The position numbers and the translations under genes were made by a program. 64,000 bases of DNA from JADLHS01 sp020848635. GTDB taxonomy: Bacteria > Verrucomicrobiota > Verrucomicrobiia > Limisphaerales > JADLHS01. Position 1 is the stretch's first letter, and every line of letters begins with the position of its first letter. The notes under the pieces were generated by a model that did no database searches, was not told where the DNA came from, and saw nothing but the letters and a program-made list of their open reading frames with translations. Below are positions 56,130 to 64,000 of the stretch, in pieces. Location: assembly GCA_037044975.1 (NCBI GenBank), contig JBAOIL010000039.1:620001-684000 (forward strand), in the 5' to 3' direction.

Positions 56130-57686
56130 TCAGTTGAAGCCTGCCATGTCTTCGAGACGGAGGAGGATCAGCGAATTCATGCCGAATGCGAAACGCGGCG
56201 GGGCTTTGGTTCGCTGATTGGGCGACGCACCGCGCCCGGCAAATCTGAGCGTGTGTTTGCCCGGCTGCAAGTCATGCAGGTCGAAGCTGAACCAGGTCCA
56301 ATCCTCCTCCGGGACGCAGAGATCCAGTTCCGGCCCGACCGGCTGGCCGTCGAGCATCGGCTGATATCGTGCGCTGGACAGGGAGAGGATCAGCACAGCA
56401 GCGATCTGGTAACGTCCTGGTAAAGGGACTTCGAAATCGAATTCGATCTGCGCGTCTGACTTGCCTGGCGCGTAGATCAAACCTTCCTCCTCCTGCTTCA
56501 CGGTAGTGGGTGGGTCACCACGGAAGGTCAAATTTTTTGCCTGTAGCACGCGGTAAGGGGCAACCCGATTCGTTGCGGGCGGCAGGGGTACCTCATTCGC
56601 GACCGCTGGCGTCTGATACCAGAAAGCGACTGAACTGACCCAGTCCGGCCGTTCACCGGACGACGATACCTTCTTCCCCTCATCGGTCACCACGCTGCCG
56701 CGGTGCTCGATCGAGAATTTCAACGAGTTGGTAAAATGCACCGGGTCGGACAAGTGCCAGCGATACGCCGTGAGCCGGTCGCCGGCAAAGACGCCTTCAT
56801 AAAGCGTCACGCCATGTGCCGGCGCGACGAACGGGCGGAACCCCCACGAGTCATTGAAGTAATCCTCCGTGCCGGTGCCGCACAGTGAAGGCACGGTTTC
56901 GCCATCAATGTAAAAGTGATCATCCCCTTCACCGAACCAGCCGGTCTTCACCTGTTGAACGGAATAGACCGTGCCGACGTAGTTGCCGCGGCCTTTGGTT
57001 TCAAGGATTGGGTAATCGCCGGCGGTTGCGGGGAAAGCCTGGTGGTAACGGGCATGGAAGTAAAGCGCGTCCTCCGGCAGGCTCGGCAGTTGTTCCCAAT
57101 CTACGTAGTAGTACACCTCCACATCGCCGTAGCCACGCGCCTCATTGGTGAGGGTGATTTTTGCGCTTTTGCGGAACGGCATGCGCCAGAAACAAGCCCG
57201 GGAACGGCCATAGGAAGAGACACTTACCGGCAGCGAGTGGAAGTTGGCAATCGCGCCGTGGCCGACGCCGAAGAAATCCCCCAGCGGCGACTCGACACTT
57301 GGCTTGTCCATTCCGTCCCAATAAATCCGCAGCACCAGCGAGCGGGCCGCGAACGGATCCTGCGCGGCAATGGTGTTCCAGATGTGCGTAATCGCGCCCG
57401 GGCCGGTCAACTCGGCGAGGACCAACGTCTGCCCTTCCCTGATGACCCGCGAATCGCCGTTGCTATTGATGTCGGGACTGGTGCTGGAGACGCGCCGGGT
57501 TTGGGCATTGGATAATTGGGTCAGCGCCAGGAGCGGGCTTTCACTGGGGCTCGCGGCCCCTGGCGCATTCGCCGCGGGTTGGGCGTGCGCACTGGCAAGG
57601 GCGAGCAACATTACAGCGAGCGCCGTCGTCGGAGGCTTGTTTCCGGGCAGGCTCGGCAAACGGGGAAGGAGGATTGTTCTAGTCAC
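56130..57686 (-). CDS. GH172-family (DUF2961) glycoside hydrolase, exported
   Basis: A 518-residue protein with a signal peptide (TTALAVMLLALASAHA). The DUF2961/GH172 core is recognised by TGPGAITHIWNTIAAQDPF, IYWDGMDKPSVESPLGDFFG, WRMPFRKSAKITLTNE, VEVYYYVDWEQL and GWFGEGDDHFYIDGE, then PSLCGTGTEDYFNDSWGF. The acidic residues of the last two segments are the conserved active-site positions. Characterised members act on fructofuranosides (difructose dianhydride I) and D-arabinofuranosides, so an alpha-furanoside substrate is likely. A C-terminal carbohydrate-binding-like sandwich runs from about residue 415. It probably co-transcribes with the downstream exoprotein gene. Confidence 0.85.
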   Translation of the reverse strand: MTRTILLPRLPSLPGNKPPTTALAVMLLALASAHAQPAANAPGAASPSESPLLALTQLSNAQTRRVSSTSPDINSNGDSRVIREGQTLVLAELTGPGAITHIWNTIAAQDPFAARSLVLRIYWDGMDKPSVESPLGDFFGVGHGAIANFHSLPVSVSSYGRSRACFWRMPFRKSAKITLTNEARGYGDVEVYYYVDWEQLPSLPEDALYFHARYHQAFPATAGDYPILETKGRGNYVGTVYSVQQVKTGWFGEGDDHFYIDGETVPSLCGTGTEDYFNDSWGFRPFVAPAHGVTLYEGVFAGDRLTAYRWHLSDPVHFTNSLKFSIEHRGSVVTDEGKKVSSSGERPDWVSSVAFWYQTPAVANEVPLPPATNRVAPYRVLQAKNLTFRGDPPTTVKQEEEGLIYAPGKSDAQIEFDFEVPLPGRYQIAAVLILSLSSARYQPMLDGQPVGPELDLCVPEEDWTWFSFDLHDLQPGKHTLRFAGRGASPNQRTKAPPRFAFGMNSLILLRLEDMAGFN

Positions 57687-57797
57687 GGCTAAAACCTTGA
57701 TTGCTCATTTGCCGGAGACAAGGAAAAAACTTTTACGACCACGGTGAGATTGAAAACATCTGGCCTGCTTCAGGAAAGCCGCGTAATAGTTACCAGC

Positions 57798-57969
57798 ATG
57801 AGTCGTCGGGAGTTTTGCAAGGCCGGCGCGCCGGCGACGGTGCGCGGGCGCGGTGGCTCCGGTGGGGCCAAGCTTAGCGGTGGCGGAAGTTTCCCTGGTA
57901 ACGCATATCTCGAATCCCAACCCCCTCCCCGCGCGACTTAAGTCAGCCACTCACGGCAATCACTTATGA
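57798..57969 (+). pseudogene. Tat-signal-like short ORF overlapping the GH106 start, probably frameshifted
   Basis: From ATG 57798 the peptide MSRREFCKAGAPAT is a typical twin-arginine signal start. The frame then turns Gly-rich and stops at 57941. Shifting frame near 57840 yields AGAVAPVGPSLAVAEVSLVT, a plausible hydrophobic core, and then HISNPNPLPARLKS, stopping at TGA 57967-57969, which overlaps the GH106 ATG by four bases. Either it is the remnant of a Tat-exported protein, or a real 50-odd-residue leader peptide. A complete folded domain is absent. Confidence 0.35.
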
Positions 57970-60900
57970 ACTCAACCAGAATCCTTCTGCTGTTCGCTGT
58001 TTGGTCCCTAAACTTTGCGACCAGGGCCGACCCGCTGGAATCCGGATTTGCCAATCCGCCCGACCAGACCAAGCCCTGGTGCTATTACTACTGGATCAGT
58101 GACAACATTTCTAAGGAAGGCATCACCCGCGACCTCGAAGCAATGGCCCGCGTCGGCATCGGCGAGGTGCTCATCGGCAATATTTTTCTCGACGACGTGC
58201 CCGCCGGCAAAGTCAAGGTGCTCACGCCCGAGTGGTGGGAACTGGTCGAACACGCCATCCGCGAAGGCGGCCGCACCGGCGTCAACATCGGGATGTTCAA
58301 TTGCCCCGGCTGGAGTCAATCCGGCGGTCCCTGGATCAAGCCCGAACAAGCAATGCGCTACGTCGTCTCGTCCGAAACGCGCGTCACCGGCCCGGCGAAG
58401 TTCTCGCAAAAACTTCCCGTGCCGAAGGAACCATTCCAAGACATCGCCGTGCTGGCGTTCCCCGCGCCGCAGGCGGACGCGGGCGCGATCGCGGCCACGT
58501 CCCCGCGTGTGACGTGCTTTCCGCCGGTCAACGGCGCGGAGAAACTCGCGGATGGCGATCTGGCAACCTCGGTGGCGATTCCCGCCGGCAAGGAGCCATT
58601 CACCATCGAAATTGAAACCGCGTCCCCGTTCACGGCGCGCAGTCTGGCCATTCATCCCGCCGCCGAGGCCTTCGGCGCGGAGGTTTTGCTCGAAGCCGCT
58701 GATGCCGGCGGCAAATGGCAAACCATCCGTCAGTTCAAGTTTGACCGCTCCAACATGAGCATTGGCGTCGGCCCGATGCCCCACGGGCCCGTGACCATTT
58801 CGTTCGCGCCCACGACGGCGAAGAAGTTCCGGCTCGCGTTCACGGGGGTTTTCGGGCGCGGCAAGGACGCGGCGCTGGCGGAGGTCAACTTGTCCGGCGC
58901 GGCGCGATTGGAAGCGTTCATTGAAAAACAACTCGGCAAAATGCACCCCACACCCACGCCCCTGTGGGACACCTACATGTGGCCGACGCCGGCCGAACCC
59001 GATGCCGCGAAGCTCGCCGTGCCCGTGGGCGAAGTGCGCGAGCTTTCAGCAAAGCTTGACGCCGATGGCACGCTGCGCTGGGACGTGCCGCCTGGCGATT
59101 GGATCATCCTCCGCACCGGCATGACGCCCACCGGCATGCAGAACGCGCCGGCGTCGCCGGAGGGGATCGGGCTGGAAGTGGACAAGATGAATCGTTCGCT
59201 TGCGCAGCATCACTTCGACGCGTTCATCGGTGAACTGCTGAAACGGATGCCCGCGTCCGAACGCCGGGCGTTCAAGCAGGTCGTGGCGGACAGCTACGAA
59301 ATGGGTTCCCAGAACTGGACGGACGGTTTCGGGAAAGAATTCCAGCGCCGTTACGGCTACGATCCCAAGCCGTGGTTGCCGGTGCTGACGGGTCGTATCA
59401 TCGGCAGTGCGGATCAAAGCGAGCGGTTCTTGTGGGACTTGCGGCGACTCGTGGCCGAGCGCGTGGCGACGGATTACGTCGGCGGTTTGCGTGCGGCCAG
59501 CCAGGCCGCTGGTCTGGGGCTATGGCTGGAGAATTACGGCCACTGGGGGTTTCCGAGCGAGTTCCTTAAATACGGCAGCGAGTCCGACCGCATTGGCGGC
59601 GAGTTTTGGGTCACCGGCGATCTGGGCGCCATCGAACTGCGCGCTGCGTCGTCGTGTGTGAATACCTACGGCAAAAACCCGATCGTTTCGGCGGAGGCAT
59701 TCACGGGCGGCCCGGCGTTTCAGAATTCGCCCGGCGCACTCAAAGCCCGTGGCGACTGGGCGTTCTGCGAGGGCATCAATCACTTCGTGCTGCACGTCTA
59801 TATTCATCAACCGTGGGCGGACAAGATTCCCGGTGTGAACGCGTGGTTCGGCACGGAGTTCAACCGGCACAACACTTGGTTCGAGCAATCGAAGGCGTGG
59901 ATTGAATACCTGCGCCGCTCTTGCTGGCTCTTGCAGCAGGGCAATCGCGTGGCGGACGTGGCCTACTTCATCGGCGAGGACGCGCCGAAGATGACCGGCA
60001 TGCGCCAGCCGGAACTGCCGCCCGGCCGCGACTTCGATTACATCAACGCCGAGGTCATTGAGAAACATCTCGGTGTAAAGGACGGCGTGCTGACGCTGCC
60101 GCATGGCACGACGTATCGCGTGCTGGTATTGCCAAAGCAATCCACTATGCGCCCGGAACTGCTCCGCAAAATCCGCGATCTTGTTAAAGCCGGGGCAACC
60201 ATCGTCGGCCCGCCGCCATCGCGCTCGCCGAGCCTGGAGAAGTTTCCGGAGTGTGACGAGGAAGTGCAACAACTAGCGCGTGAGGTTTGGGGCGAACCAA
60301 ACCCGAACTCACTTGGCGAACATAGGTTTGGTAAAGGTCGGGTCGTATGGAGTTCGTTCTTGGGAGGAGTTCTGACCGCGCTCGGCTCGAAACCCGATTT
60401 CGAAAGTTCCACGAAGCTCCGGTTCACCCATCGGCGCAGTGTAGACGCGGACATTTACTTTGTCGCGAATCCAAAAGCCGTAACCCTGACAACTACCGCC
60501 GCCTTCCGAGTCGGCGGCAAAGCGCCGGAGTTGTGGTGGCCGGACTCGGGCCGCATTGAACGTCCAGCGGTTTACGACGAAGCGGAGGGCGTCGTGCAAC
60601 TGCCGTTGTCGTTGGGACCGCAAGGTTCGGTGTTTGTGGTGTTCCGTGCGCCCGCCGCGCCCAAGTCCGACCGCATCGTGTCGGTCACGCGCAATGGCGA
60701 GGAAATTCTCGGCACGACCGTAAAGCCACCGGTCAGTGAAGCAATCAGCGACCGCCCGAACAATTTCACGTTTGCCGTCTGGGTGAAGCCCGACGATGAC
60801 ACCACGTTGGTTGGCGAGGCGAACAGCGGGGTCGCGGGTCTGAGCGAGCCGCGCAACGACGTGTTTGCCGCGCCGCATGGTGATGGCTTTGGTGGCGCGG

Positions 60901-61877
60901 GTAACGCCGGCAGCGGGCTGGCCGTCGGCCGCAACGGCGTGTGCTTGTTCGAACACGGGGCGAATTACTTTGCGCCGACGCTCGTTTACGCCGGGTCGCT
61001 CACGAACTGGACGCACGTGGCGGTGGCTTATCGTGACGGGCAGCCAAGTTTGTATTTGAACGGTGTGCCGGTGCGGAAGGGATTGAAGAGCACGCACGTC
61101 GTTCATTCCGGCGCGGGGCAGGGCGGCGGCGCGAAGTATCGCGGCAAACTGGGGGCCATCGAGCCGTTCGACCGCCCGTTAAGCGAAACCGAGATCGCCA
61201 ACCTCATGACTTCCATGCCACGTCTGGGTACGGACGCGAACGAACTCCCGCCGCAGTTGACGCGCAATGCCGATGGCAAGATCACGGCCCAAGTCTGGCA
61301 GCCGGGCGATTACGAGTTGAAATTCGCCGACGGCCAGACACGCTCACTGAAGGTGGCGGCCGTTGCCCGGCCGGTTGCAATCACCGGGCCGTGGGAAGCG
61401 AGCTTCGCGCCCGGCTGGGGTATGGTGGAGAAAGTCTCGTTCGAGCAACTCACCGACTGGACGAAACGCTCCGAGGACGCGATCAAGTATTTTTCCGGCC
61501 CGGCTACCTATCGCAAGACGTTCACTTGGGAGCCGGGGAACGCTCAACCCTCAACTTTCAACCCTCAACTATTCCTCGATCTCGGCGAAGTGCGCGATCT
61601 CGCCACCGTCCGCGTGAACGGTCGGGAACTCGCCACCCTCTGGCTCGCGCCGTGGCGGGTGGACATCACGTCCGCGGTGAAGCCCGGCGCGAACACGCTT
61701 GAAATCGTCGTGGTGAATCCCTGGAACAACCGGCTTGTGGGCGACGCGGCGTTGCCGGCGGAGCAGCGGCACACTTTCCTCGCCGGGCCGAAGGTGTCGA
61801 AGAATGCGCCTCTCCTGCCAGCGGGTTTGCTTGGACCCGTGAGATTGTGGACAGCGGAAACCGTGGAACTAAAATGA
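57966..61877 (+). CDS. GH106 alpha-L-rhamnosidase with an inserted LamG domain, secreted
   Basis: A 1303-residue exported protein (signal ILLLFAVWSLNFATRA). The GH106 catalytic part starts FANPPDQTKPWCYYYWISDN and continues IGEVLIGNIFLDD, NIGMFNCPGWSQSGGPWI, QVVADSYEMGSQNWTDGFG, GLWLENYGHWGFPSEFLKYG and NPIVSAEAFTGGPAF. The enzyme removes alpha-L-rhamnose, for example from rhamnogalacturonan II or ulvan-like chains. About residues 926-1085 form an inserted LamG module (NNFTFAVWVKPDDDTTLVGE, WTHVAVAYRDGQPSLYLNG). The C-terminal GH2-type sandwich (LFLDLGEVRDLATVRVNG, NTLEIVVVNPWNNRLVGD) is interrupted by a short heptad-repeat loop. It is the second rhamnosidase type in the window besides GH78. 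Confidence 0.9.
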   Translation: MNSTRILLLFAVWSLNFATRADPLESGFANPPDQTKPWCYYYWISDNISKEGITRDLEAMARVGIGEVLIGNIFLDDVPAGKVKVLTPEWWELVEHAIREGGRTGVNIGMFNCPGWSQSGGPWIKPEQAMRYVVSSETRVTGPAKFSQKLPVPKEPFQDIAVLAFPAPQADAGAIAATSPRVTCFPPVNGAEKLADGDLATSVAIPAGKEPFTIEIETASPFTARSLAIHPAAEAFGAEVLLEAADAGGKWQTIRQFKFDRSNMSIGVGPMPHGPVTISFAPTTAKKFRLAFTGVFGRGKDAALAEVNLSGAARLEAFIEKQLGKMHPTPTPLWDTYMWPTPAEPDAAKLAVPVGEVRELSAKLDADGTLRWDVPPGDWIILRTGMTPTGMQNAPASPEGIGLEVDKMNRSLAQHHFDAFIGELLKRMPASERRAFKQVVADSYEMGSQNWTDGFGKEFQRRYGYDPKPWLPVLTGRIIGSADQSERFLWDLRRLVAERVATDYVGGLRAASQAAGLGLWLENYGHWGFPSEFLKYGSESDRIGGEFWVTGDLGAIELRAASSCVNTYGKNPIVSAEAFTGGPAFQNSPGALKARGDWAFCEGINHFVLHVYIHQPWADKIPGVNAWFGTEFNRHNTWFEQSKAWIEYLRRSCWLLQQGNRVADVAYFIGEDAPKMTGMRQPELPPGRDFDYINAEVIEKHLGVKDGVLTLPHGTTYRVLVLPKQSTMRPELLRKIRDLVKAGATIVGPPPSRSPSLEKFPECDEEVQQLAREVWGEPNPNSLGEHRFGKGRVVWSSFLGGVLTALGSKPDFESSTKLRFTHRRSVDADIYFVANPKAVTLTTTAAFRVGGKAPELWWPDSGRIERPAVYDEAEGVVQLPLSLGPQGSVFVVFRAPAAPKSDRIVSVTRNGEEILGTTVKPPVSEAISDRPNNFTFAVWVKPDDDTTLVGEANSGVAGLSEPRNDVFAAPHGDGFGGAGNAGSGLAVGRNGVCLFEHGANYFAPTLVYAGSLTNWTHVAVAYRDGQPSLYLNGVPVRKGLKSTHVVHSGAGQGGGAKYRGKLGAIEPFDRPLSETEIANLMTSMPRLGTDANELPPQLTRNADGKITAQVWQPGDYELKFADGQTRSLKVAAVARPVAITGPWEASFAPGWGMVEKVSFEQLTDWTKRSEDAIKYFSGPATYRKTFTWEPGNAQPSTFNPQLFLDLGEVRDLATVRVNGRELATLWLAPWRVDITSAVKPGANTLEIVVVNPWNNRLVGDAALPAEQRHTFLAGPKVSKNAPLLPAGLLGPVRLWTAETVELK
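61544..61571 (+). repeat. Heptanucleotide tandem repeat within the GH106 gene
   Basis: Four degenerate copies of TCAACNN (TCAACCC, TCAACTT, TCAACCC, TCAACTA) stand in tandem inside the coding frame and encode the loop NAQPSTFNPQ just before the conserved LFLDLGEV strand. Because seven is not a multiple of three, copy-number change would shift the frame. Confidence 0.7.
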
Positions 61878-61884
61878 AACGGGC

Positions 61885-64000
61885 ATGAGTCCAAGCCTGC
61901 CCAGCCAGTTCAAGGTCGCGCGCCCCAGCGTGCGGTCAGTGGGTTCTCCTCCCGTCGTCGGTGACAGGTTGATCCTGCCTCCTGCGCGGCTGAAGTTGAC
62001 GCGTGCGAACCGGGAGAACCCGGCGCGATGGTTTTGGAATCGCGGCGGATGCCTTTTGGCCTGTCTTGGGGTCGCCCTGACGTTGGTTGCCGGGGTGGAA
62101 TCGCGAGGCGCGGATGCGGACGAGAATCCGGTTTTGCCCCAAGGCGACGCGCGTCCCGCGCTCGTTAGCCCGTATTTTCCCGATCGCGTTCACGAGTTCA
62201 TCTGGCGGAACTGGCAAGTCGTCGCGCCGGTGAAGCTGGCGCAAGTCCTCGGCACCTCGGAGCGCAACGTCGCTGCGATTGCCGAGTCCATGGGCTTGCC
62301 ACCAGTATCGAGTGTCCCACCCGATATGATGAAGCGGGGTTACGCCACCGTCATCCGCCGCAACTGGCATCTCCTGCCTTACGAACAATTGCTCCAGCTC
62401 CTGGAATGGACGCCGGAGCGGCTCGGCTTCACCCTGCGCGAGGAGGACTTTCTCTGGATCAAACTCGGGCGGGTGAAGCCGAGGTGTGAGCCGCTCCACT
62501 ACCGGGTACCCGACCAAGCCGCGCAACGTCGAGCAGCGGAGATTCGCCGGGTGGTCAAAGCGGACTTTGGCGCGGCCATCCGCCGGCCCGGTGTCCCTCG
62601 ATTCGACTTCGTGCGCCAGTTGTCGAAACCATTGCCCGGTGAGGCCCAGCCGCCGGCGCCGAGCGAGGGTGAGCAGCAGCGGCTGGTGTATTCCTATGTG
62701 GCCGTCTATGGCGATCCGTTGCTCAACCCGGATCTGAATCCTTATCCGGACGGCTTGCTCCAGCGGCTCGCGGCGGTGGGGATCAACGGCGTCTGGCTGC
62801 AAGGCGTTTTGCGCGACCTCGCGCCAGGCGGAACGGTGTTCCCAGAATTCGGAAAGGATCACGCACAGCGGCTCGCGAATTTGCGGCTGCTCGTGGAGCG
62901 GGCGCGGCGGTATGGCATCGGCGTTTATCTCTACTTGAACGAGCCCCGCGCAATGACCGCCAGTTTCTTCCAGAACCGCCCGGAATTGGCGGGCGTTCGG
63001 GAAGGCGATTTGACCGCCATGTGTACCTCCCACCCCGCCGTCCGCCAGTGGCTGGGCGATGCGCTGGCGCATGTATTCGGCGAAGTTCCCGGCCTGGCCG
63101 GAGTCTATACGATCACGGCTTCCGAGAACCTGACGAGCTGCGCCTCGCATGGCGGCTGGAGCGCTTGCCCCCGCTGCCAGGCGCGTAGCGATGCGGACAT
63201 CATCACGGAAGTGAACGCCGTTATCGCGGCCGGCGTGCATCGGGAAAATCCCCACGCCAAAGTGCTGGTGTCGGATTGGGGCTGGCGCGGTCATGGCGAT
63301 GCGCCAGATATGATCGCGAAGCTGCCCAAGTCTGTGAGTCTGATGTCGGTCAGCGAATGGAATCTGCCCATTGAACGGGGCGGCATCCCAAGCAAGGTGG
63401 GCGAATACTCGATCTCGGCGGTTGGCCCGGGACCCCGCGCGCTGCGGCATTGGAAGTTGGCGGAGGCGGCGGGACTGAAACGCGGGACGGAGATTCAGTT
63501 CAACAACACCTGCGAACTGGCGACCATTCCCTATTTGCCGGTCATGGACCTGGTCGCCGAACATTGCCACAAGCTCGCGCCCCAGAAACTGGATGCCATG
63601 TTGATCGGCTGGACGATGGGTGGCTATCCCTCGCCCAACTTCCGGCTCGCTCAGGAGATCAACCGGTCACTGGGGGCAGACATTGCTACCTCGCTCGAAG
63701 TGGTGGCCCGGGAGCGATTTGGTTCCAAAGGCGCTCCCCATGCCCGCAAGGCTTGGACGAAGATGAGTGATGGTTTTCGGCAGTACCCGTTTCATGTCAG
63801 CGTGGTCTATACCTCGCCCGCGCAATGGGGGCCGGCCAATCCCTTGTATCCGGCGAAGACGGGGTACCCTGCCACGATGTGGGGCTTTCCGTATGATGAT
63901 CTCGATGGCTGGCGGGGACCGTATCCGCCCGAGGTGTTCATCACGCAGTTCGAGAAAGTTGCGCAAGGCTGGCGGGCGGGGATTGCTGAATTAGCGCTGG
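61885..64000 (+). CDS. Large putative glycoside hydrolase, C-terminus cut by window edge
   Basis: Open from ATG 61885 through the right edge, 705 codons. The first 50 residues look unusual for an exported protein, and a hydrophobic signal-like segment appears late (CLLACLGVALTLVAGVESRG), so the real start may be downstream, for example a TTG near 61995. A region of about 120 residues (LAQVLGTSERNVAAIAESMG, IRRNWHLLPYEQLLQLL) is LysM/HTH-like in feel and precedes a TIM-barrel-like domain: AVGINGVWLQGVLRDLAP, IGVYLYLNEPRAM, AGVYTITASENLTSCASH, KVLVSDWGWRGHGDAPD and LMSVSEWNLPIERGG. The Glu in ITASENLTSC and in SVSEWN are candidate catalytic residues (inference). I do not recognise a named family. 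It starts 7 bases after the GH106 stop, a probable operon. Confidence 0.7.
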   Translation, partial: MSPSLPSQFKVARPSVRSVGSPPVVGDRLILPPARLKLTRANRENPARWFWNRGGCLLACLGVALTLVAGVESRGADADENPVLPQGDARPALVSPYFPDRVHEFIWRNWQVVAPVKLAQVLGTSERNVAAIAESMGLPPVSSVPPDMMKRGYATVIRRNWHLLPYEQLLQLLEWTPERLGFTLREEDFLWIKLGRVKPRCEPLHYRVPDQAAQRRAAEIRRVVKADFGAAIRRPGVPRFDFVRQLSKPLPGEAQPPAPSEGEQQRLVYSYVAVYGDPLLNPDLNPYPDGLLQRLAAVGINGVWLQGVLRDLAPGGTVFPEFGKDHAQRLANLRLLVERARRYGIGVYLYLNEPRAMTASFFQNRPELAGVREGDLTAMCTSHPAVRQWLGDALAHVFGEVPGLAGVYTITASENLTSCASHGGWSACPRCQARSDADIITEVNAVIAAGVHRENPHAKVLVSDWGWRGHGDAPDMIAKLPKSVSLMSVSEWNLPIERGGIPSKVGEYSISAVGPGPRALRHWKLAEAAGLKRGTEIQFNNTCELATIPYLPVMDLVAEHCHKLAPQKLDAMLIGWTMGGYPSPNFRLAQEINRSLGADIATSLEVVARERFGSKGAPHARKAWTKMSDGFRQYPFHVSVVYTSPAQWGPANPLYPAKTGYPATMWGFPYDDLDGWRGPYPPEVFITQFEKVAQGWRAGIAELAL

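Noticed and set aside
61936..63570. A 544-residue minus-strand open frame near the right edge
   Set aside because: It lies opposite the partial glycosidase gene and has no recognisable motif; the plus-strand reading has coherent barrel motifs.
1..64000. Search for tRNA, rRNA, CRISPR arrays, complete insertion sequences and phage genes
   Set aside because: No T-loop-like GGTTCGAATCC context, no regularly spaced direct repeats and no transposase or capsid-type protein were seen by eye; the only recombinase trace is the fragment at 38994.

Overview
The window reads as a moderately GC-rich chromosome segment from a Verrucomicrobiota bacterium, most likely a Limisphaerales/Pedosphaera-type (subdivision 3) lineage. 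This is inferred from gene content: a planctomycete-type cytochrome c (PSCyt1), two pseudopilin-like proteins with a C-terminal ADGH motif, several LamG proteins, DUF1080, DUF4434, PQQ propellers, and many secreted glycoside hydrolases and esterases with no SusC/SusD pair. No rRNA, tRNA, CRISPR array or intact transposase was seen.

Layout. 1-2669 (minus): a CbiX/SirB-like chelatase, tyrA and aroA (cut by the left edge), a probable shikimate/tyrosine operon. 2805-3302: a small cytochrome c with a clear terminator. 3321-8040 (minus): a small lipoprotein, then a likely TPR lipoprotein - cvpA - dnaG operon, with dnaG frameshifted. 8071-13977 (plus): a DUF362 protein, a broken GH78-like gene and an intact GH78 alpha-L-rhamnosidase. 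14028-15811 (minus): an S41-like protein without its catalytic dyad and a receiver-domain protein. 16319-18451 (plus): a YdjC/ChbG deacetylase and a URO-D-like protein. 18703-23122 (minus): two PQQ-propeller proteins, one an unusual LamG-FN3-methyltransferase-PQQ fusion. 23364-27824 (plus): a DUF4434 lipoprotein and a GH2 enzyme with a hidden F5/8C domain. 28155-38780: pseudopilin, alpha/beta hydrolase, LamG, SGNH, PHP and GH123-like proteins.

38781-40979 is a genomic scar: an N-terminal fragment of an integron-type tyrosine recombinase, an attI-like interval, two small orphan ORFs separated by an attC-like inverted repeat, and the 3' stub of a SulP transporter (STAS domain). 41086-50982 is a tightly coupled operon for a membrane complex of the energy-converting-hydrogenase-related (Ehr/Hyf-like) type. 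It has two HyfB-like antiporter subunits with an HTH-EIIA(Ntr) protein between them, then HyfC, HyfE, HyfF, HyfG and a ferredoxin-HyfI fusion. Its large subunit lacks the N-terminal cysteine pair that binds NiFe, so it is probably not a hydrogenase. 50995-64000 returns to secreted carbohydrate-active proteins: DUF1080, CE15 glucuronoyl esterase, a pseudopilin, an uncharacterised exoprotein, GH172, GH106 with an inserted LamG domain, and a TIM-barrel-like protein cut by the right edge.

At least sixteen sites in otherwise well-conserved genes, including the essential dnaG, look like one- or two-base indels. The simplest explanation is an unpolished assembly, so broken genes here should not be called pseudogenes without read support. 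Together the genes suggest a heterotroph breaking down rhamnose-, uronate- and furanose-containing polysaccharides, with an ion-pumping membrane complex of unknown electron chemistry.
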